A DNA stretch of 25,926 nt, taken from positions 1 to 25,926 of the forward strand of contig DVNA01000060.1 in NCBI GenBank assembly GCA_018714665.1, in the 5' to 3' direction. Shown piece after piece: positions 24,457-25,926 of the stretch. Position numbers and translations under genes: made by a program. The stretch comes from Candidatus Gallibacteroides avistercoris (lineage in GTDB: Bacteria > Bacteroidota > Bacteroidia > Bacteroidales > CHK158-818). Under the pieces are notes generated by a model that did no database searches, was not told the DNA's origin, and worked only from the letters and a program-made list of their open reading frames with translations. Each line of letters opens with the position of its first letter. Position 1 is the stretch's first letter.

Positions 24457-25851
24457 ATGAAGCAAGAAACCATTTGCGCCGTATCCACCCCTCCCGGTAA
24501 AGGAGGCATTGCCGTTATCCGTATCAGCGGAGAAAAAGCCATTGAGATAACTGACCCGCTATTCCTACCGGCAAAGCAATTCTGCAACATTAAAAATATG
24601 CAGGCCTATACCTGCGCTTACGGGCAAATAAAAACCGAAAAAGGTACAACGTTAGACCAGGTGGTATTGACACTCTTTAAAGCCCCCCACTCCTTTACGG
24701 GAGAAGATTGCGTAGAGATTGCCTGTCATGGATCACTATACATCCAACAACAACTGATACAACTGCTAATCCGCAACGGATGCCGGTTGGCTCTTCCGGG
24801 AGAATTTACCCAACGCGCCTTTTTTAACGGGAAAATGGACTTGTCGCAAGCCGAAGCCGTAGCCGATTTGATCGCATCCGACTCAGAGGCCTCGCACCGG
24901 TTGGCGATAAACCAAATGAGGTGAGATTTCAGTCGAGAACTGTCCCGGCTAAGGAATGCATTGATAGACTTTGCTTCGCTTATCGAACTGGAACTCGATT
25001 TCAGCGAAGAGGATGTCGCTTTTGCCGACCGAAAACAATTATTGCAGCTAATCGAATCGGTAGAAAATTCCGTACATAAGCTCACCTCCTCCTTTCAAAT
25101 CGGCAATGCCCTAAAAAATGGAATCCCCGTAGCCATTGTCGGCGAAACGAACGCCGGTAAATCGACCCTGCTGAACGCTCTGTTACACGACGAAAAAGCC
25201 ATTGTTTCCGACATACACGGAACTACCCGCGATGCCATAGAAGACACCATCAATCTGCAAGGAGTATCGTTCCGATTCATCGATACAGCCGGAATAAGAG
25301 ACACCTCCGACCGCATAGAATCACAAGGCATAGAACTCGCTTACAAGAAACTGGACCAGGCATCCATCGTCCTGTGGGTGATAGATTCCACCTCGCCGAA
25401 CAAAAAGACAGCCGATCTAGGGAAAAATATCTTTCCCCATATACAAGATAAAAAATTAATATTAGTATTCAATAAATCCGATCTGCTCTCGACAAAAGAG
25501 AAACAAGAAAAAGAGCAATTGTTCGCAGAAAAACCATTCGACAGAATATTTATCTCCGCACGCCAGAACGAACATATTTCAGAATTGGAGAATCTTATCG
25601 TAACATCGGCCCAACTATCCAACATCGACAATAACGACATCGTTGTAACCAACGCTCGACATTACGAAATACTGATCAAATCCTTAGATACCATACACCG
25701 GGTACAACAATCGTTAAACGACGGTATTTCCGCAGACTTTATCGCCCAGGATATCCGGGAGATCATCCATTACATAGGCGAAATTACCGGTGAAATATCT
25801 ACCACCGATATTCTTTCAAACATATTCAGCAAATTTTGCATCGGCAAATGA
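24457..25851 (+). pseudogene. mnmE: tRNA modification GTPase MnmE, interrupted by one in-frame TGA
   Basis: MnmE (TrmE) works with MnmG to put the carboxymethylaminomethyl group on the wobble uridine of certain tRNAs, using methylene-THF, FAD and GTP. The frame is 465 codons with normal family length. It has the N-terminal THF-binding domain (start KQETICAVSTPPGKGGIAV; FTGEDCVEI near 86), the G1 motif GETNAGKS at 229-236, G3 DTAGIR at 276-281, G4 NKSD at 339-342, and the terminal FCIGK with the conserved cysteine 461. Codon 156 (24922-24924) is TGA where relatives carry Gly, after NQMR and before DFSREL. One base change (GGA to TGA) explains it. The downstream half is fully conserved in frame. 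It is either a fresh loss-of-function change, a suppressed stop or a sequencing error. Confidence 0.9.
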
Positions 25852-25865
25852 CGGCTTGTAAACAG

Positions 25866-25884
25866 CCATAACCAACCATAACCA
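25866..25884 (+). repeat. Short direct repeat before the mnmE terminator
   Basis: CCATAACCA occurs twice (25866-25874 and 25876-25884), separated by one A, between the mnmE stop and its terminator. It is only two units long and may be chance. Confidence 0.4.
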
Positions 25885-25892
25885 TTTAGAAT

Positions 25893-25925
25893 AAAGTCGC
25901 TGTATATCAGCGACTTTTGTTTTTA
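25893..25925 (+). terminator. Terminator after mnmE
   Basis: AAAGTCGCTG (25893-25902) and CAGCGACTTT (25908-25917) form a perfect 10-bp stem with a 5-base loop, followed by a T-rich tail to the end of the window. It lies about 40 bases after the mnmE stop. Confidence 0.85.
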
Positions 25926-25926
25926 T

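Noticed and set aside
24922..24924. UGA read as glycine (alternative genetic code) or selenocysteine
   Set aside because: menC, menF, the DUF5131 gene, the glycosylase-like gene and mnmE itself end in TGA at normal lengths, so TGA is a stop here. The conserved residue at this position is Gly, not Cys or Sec, and I see no SECIS-like hairpin directly after it.
24961..25851. A separate GTPase gene starting at TTG 24961
   Set aside because: It is the in-frame continuation of mnmE and starts in the middle of the helical domain. No promoter or ribosome-binding site precedes it.
1..25926. CRISPR array, insertion sequence, prophage, tRNA or rRNA
   Set aside because: I looked for regularly spaced repeats, transposase or integrase motifs, terminal inverted repeats and tRNA-like cloverleafs and saw none. 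The DUF5131 gene is the only phage-related family and it stands alone.

Overview
The window looks like a chromosomal segment of a Bacteroidales bacterium (Bacteroidota). The evidence is the gene content: a five-gene menaquinone operon, a DUF5020 outer-membrane protein beside an NCS2 purine permease, a DUF4153 membrane protein, a tandem DUF1080 lipoprotein-like secreted protein and an EFR1-type ferredoxin. The promoters agree: eleven exact copies of the Bacteroidales -7 element TAnnTTTG sit at the expected place in front of genes or transcription units. Shine-Dalgarno sites are weak or absent, as is usual in this phylum. A Barnesiella/Coprobacter-like genus is plausible but I cannot settle it. 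TGA is used as an ordinary stop (menC, menF, the DUF5131 gene, the glycosylase gene and mnmE itself), so the code is standard.

Layout. 1-496 (-): 5' part of metF, cut by the window edge. 497-909: a gap holding the metF promoter and a separate plus-strand promoter plus terminator that seem to frame an orphan RNA of about 60-70 nt. 910-6695 (-): menF-menD-menB-menC-menE, tightly coupled with ATGA overlaps, making o-succinylbenzoyl-CoA and then DHNA-CoA from chorismate. 6854-8563 (+): DUF4153 membrane protein. 8571-9599 (-): threonine aldolase. 9700-16169 (+): radA, a COG2509 FAD dehydrogenase, cstA, a DUF5020 outer-membrane channel-like protein and an NCS2 purine permease, with short gaps. 16197-17369 (-): a DUF5131 protein followed by a YgbA-like Cys-rich protein. 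17485-17898 (+): YjbQ. 18094-21403 (-): nadE, DUF6125 and an EFR1 flavodoxin-ferredoxin. 21514-24291 (+): a uracil-DNA-glycosylase-like protein, a flavodoxin-fold quinone reductase and a tandem DUF1080 protein. 24457-25851 (+): mnmE, interrupted by one in-frame TGA, then a strong terminator.

Most of the window is ordinary core metabolism: menaquinone and folate chemistry, NAD synthesis, purine and peptide/pyruvate uptake, DNA repair and tRNA modification. I see no CRISPR array, insertion sequence, prophage, tRNA or rRNA. The points worth a second look are the TGA in mnmE at a glycine codon, the orphan plus-strand RNA at about 745-813, two small operons of poorly understood redox or cysteine-rich proteins (DUF5131-ygbA and nadE-DUF6125-EFR1), and promoters placed so close to start codons that the mRNA should be nearly leaderless. 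I did not find a convincing new multi-gene defence or mobile system.
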